From NCBI GenBank assembly GCA_026645935.1, contig JAPKMP010000002.1, forward strand, positions 230,121 to 294,120: a stretch of 64,000 nt of DNA, given 5' to 3'. Made by a program: the position numbers and the translations under genes. Positions within the stretch are counted from its first letter, which is position 1. Each line of letters begins with the position of its first letter. Shown piece after piece: positions 63,101 to 64,000 of the stretch. The notes below the pieces were generated by a model. The model saw only the letters and a list, made by a program, of their open reading frames with translations. It was not told where the DNA came from and made no database searches. This DNA comes from Candidatus Villigracilaceae bacterium (GTDB lineage Bacteria; Chloroflexota; Anaerolineae; Anaerolineales; Villigracilaceae).

Positions 63101-63173
63101 GCCGACGTAGCTCAATCGGCAGAGCACCCGCCTTGTAAGCGGGCGGTTACGAGTTCGATTCTCGTCGTCGGCT
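63101..63173 (+). tRNA. tRNA-Thr (anticodon TGT)
   Basis: Acceptor GCCGACG/CGTCGGC, D arm GCTC/GAGC, anticodon stem CCCGC/GCGGG with loop CTTGTAA giving TGT, and T arm ACGAG-TTCGATT-CTCGT. The discriminator is T. CCA is not encoded. Confidence 0.96.
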
Positions 63174-63223
63174 CTGAGTTGCCGATTGAGAAGATGTCGG
63201 TGATTGAATGAAGAATAAAGCGA

Positions 63224-63306
63224 GGGCAGTTACCCAAGTGGCCAAAGGGGACTGACTGTAAATCAGTTGTCAGAAGACTTCGGAGGTTCGAATCCTTCAC
63301 TGCCCA
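63224..63306 (+). tRNA. tRNA-Tyr (anticodon GTA)
   Basis: Acceptor GGGCAGT/ACTGCCC, anticodon stem ACTGA/TCAGT with loop CTGTAAA giving GTA, and a long class II variable arm (GTCAGAAGACTTCGGA region). The discriminator is A. CCA is not encoded. Confidence 0.95.
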
Positions 63307-63336
63307 CTCACCGAGGCGTTCTCGGCGGCAAGTTCC

Positions 63337-63409
63337 GCCCACATAGCTCAGTCGGTAGAGCACACCCTTGGTAAGGGTGAGGTCACGGGTTCAAGTCTCG
63401 TTGTGGGCT
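63337..63409 (+). tRNA. tRNA-Thr (anticodon GGT)
   Basis: Acceptor GCCCACA/TGTGGGC, D arm GCTC/GAGC, anticodon stem CACCC/GGGTG with loop TTGGTAA giving GGT, and T arm ACGGG/CTCGT with one G-T. CCA is not encoded. Confidence 0.95.
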
Positions 63410-63448
63410 CAATTGCTGATCAAGTTTTATTAATAGAAGGAGACTCAT

Positions 63449-64000
63449 ATGGCGAAGGAAAAGTATGACAGGAGCAAACCGCATCTGAACGTAGGGACGA
63501 TGGGGCACATCGACCACGGGAAGACGACGCTGACCGCGGCGATCACGAAAGTGGCGGGGTTGATGGGACAAGCCGAATTCAAGGCGTACGACCAGATCGA
63601 CAATGCGCCGGAAGAAAAAGCGCGCGGGATCACGATCAACATCGCGCACGTGGAATACCAGACGGACAAACGGCACTACGCCCACGTGGACATGCCGGGA
63701 CACCGCGACTACATCAAGAACATGATCACGGGTGCGGCGCAGGTGGACGGCGCGATCCTGGTGGTAGCGGCTCCGGATGGACCGATGCCGCAGACGCGGG
63801 AACATGTGCTGCTGGCGCGGCAGGTGGAAGTGCCCTCGATCGTCGTGTTCCTGAACAAAGTGGATCAGATGAACGATCCCGAACTGCTGGAACTGGTCGA
63901 GTTGGAACTGCGTGAACTGCTCAACGGTTACGGTTTTCCCGGCGACACAACCCCGATCGTGAGAGGCTCTGCCAAGGCGGCGTTGGACTCCGCCAGCACG
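63449..64000 (+). CDS. tuf: Elongation factor Tu, N-terminal part
   Basis: 184 codons visible; the rest of the ~400-residue protein lies beyond the window. [20 protein letters not shown] is the G1 P-loop, [15 protein letters not shown] the G2 region, [19 protein letters not shown] the G3 region and [10 protein letters not shown] the G4 motif. It delivers aminoacyl-tRNA to the ribosome. G3 reads DMPGH where most bacteria have DCPGH. AAGGAG lies 6 bp before the ATG. It follows three tRNA genes in one transcript. Confidence 0.98.
   Translation, partial: MAKEKYDRSKPHLNVGTMGHIDHGKTTLTAAITKVAGLMGQAEFKAYDQIDNAPEEKARGITINIAHVEYQTDKRHYAHVDMPGHRDYIKNMITGAAQVDGAILVVAAPDGPMPQTREHVLLARQVEVPSIVVFLNKVDQMNDPELLELVELELRELLNGYGFPGDTTPIVRGSAKAALDSAST

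Overview
The window reads as one continuous piece of a bacterial chromosome, most likely from the phylum Chloroflexota, class Anaerolineae. This is an inference from protein character: many conserved hypotheticals of that group, ribonuclease Y with RecX, an F420-type oxidoreductase, a SulP transporter fused to a cyclic-nucleotide domain, and a chloroflexotal style of EF-Tu. The base composition is moderately GC-rich, the tRNAs do not encode CCA, and several genes start on TTG or GTG. I see no phage, plasmid, insertion sequence or CRISPR array.

Layout. 1-1.2 kb: end of nuoN, then a tRNA-Lys with a consensus promoter and a bidirectional terminator. 1.2-4.9 kb (minus): a signalling operon of a membrane protein, a VWA-like/FHA protein and a PP2C phosphatase. 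5-10.8 kb: a MoCo-sulfurase-like PLP enzyme, DinB-like protein, two polytopic membrane proteins (one GT87), YwbE and a lipoprotein. 10.8-17.6 kb: an amine-dehydrogenase-like flavoenzyme, a SulP-STAS-cNMP transporter, an SDR protein and a second GT87 protein. 17.5-26.1 kb: a cobalamin riboswitch followed by a corrinoid uptake and salvage operon (btuFCD, a DUF71 ATPase, cobO, cobT, cobS, cobC, cobU) and a streptothricin-acetyltransferase-like GNAT gene. 26.1-33.6 kb: a possible structured leader, an R3H/AAA ATPase, tmk, a ClbS/DfsB-like protein, map, a LOG protein, DnaJ-like and HtrA-like proteostasis genes, and a sulfite-oxidase-like enzyme. 33.8-38 kb: a CASTOR/POLLUX-type channel, then rny and recX. 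38.5-43.3 kb: a surface-glycan operon ending in an internally deleted DegT aminotransferase. 43.5-50.3 kb: maeB, an MFS transporter and two GT-C-like membrane proteins. 50.4-54.2 kb: small conserved proteins, a SelW-like selenoprotein read through an in-frame UGA, trpS, dtd, an F420-type reductase and a cold-shock gene. 54.3-63 kb: a DHODH-like protein, a methyltransferase, an FAD reductase, a paired M16 peptidase, acpS, and a minus-strand ATPase operon behind a LexA-like operator. 63-64 kb: tRNA-Thr, tRNA-Tyr, tRNA-Thr and the start of tuf.

The B12 locus is the clearest functional unit. It imports corrinoid (BtuFCD), adenosylates it (CobO), activates the aminopropanol arm (CobU), activates and attaches the lower ligand (CobT, CobS) and dephosphorylates (CobC). 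No corrin-ring synthesis genes are in view, so this is salvage. The most striking single item is the 79-residue selenoprotein at 51523-51762. It has a CxxU motif and a SECIS-like hairpin at the expected distance, and a normal gene caller would split or miss it. The second is a LexA-box-like palindrome overlapping a consensus promoter in front of a P-loop ATPase and a 78-residue partner of unknown role.
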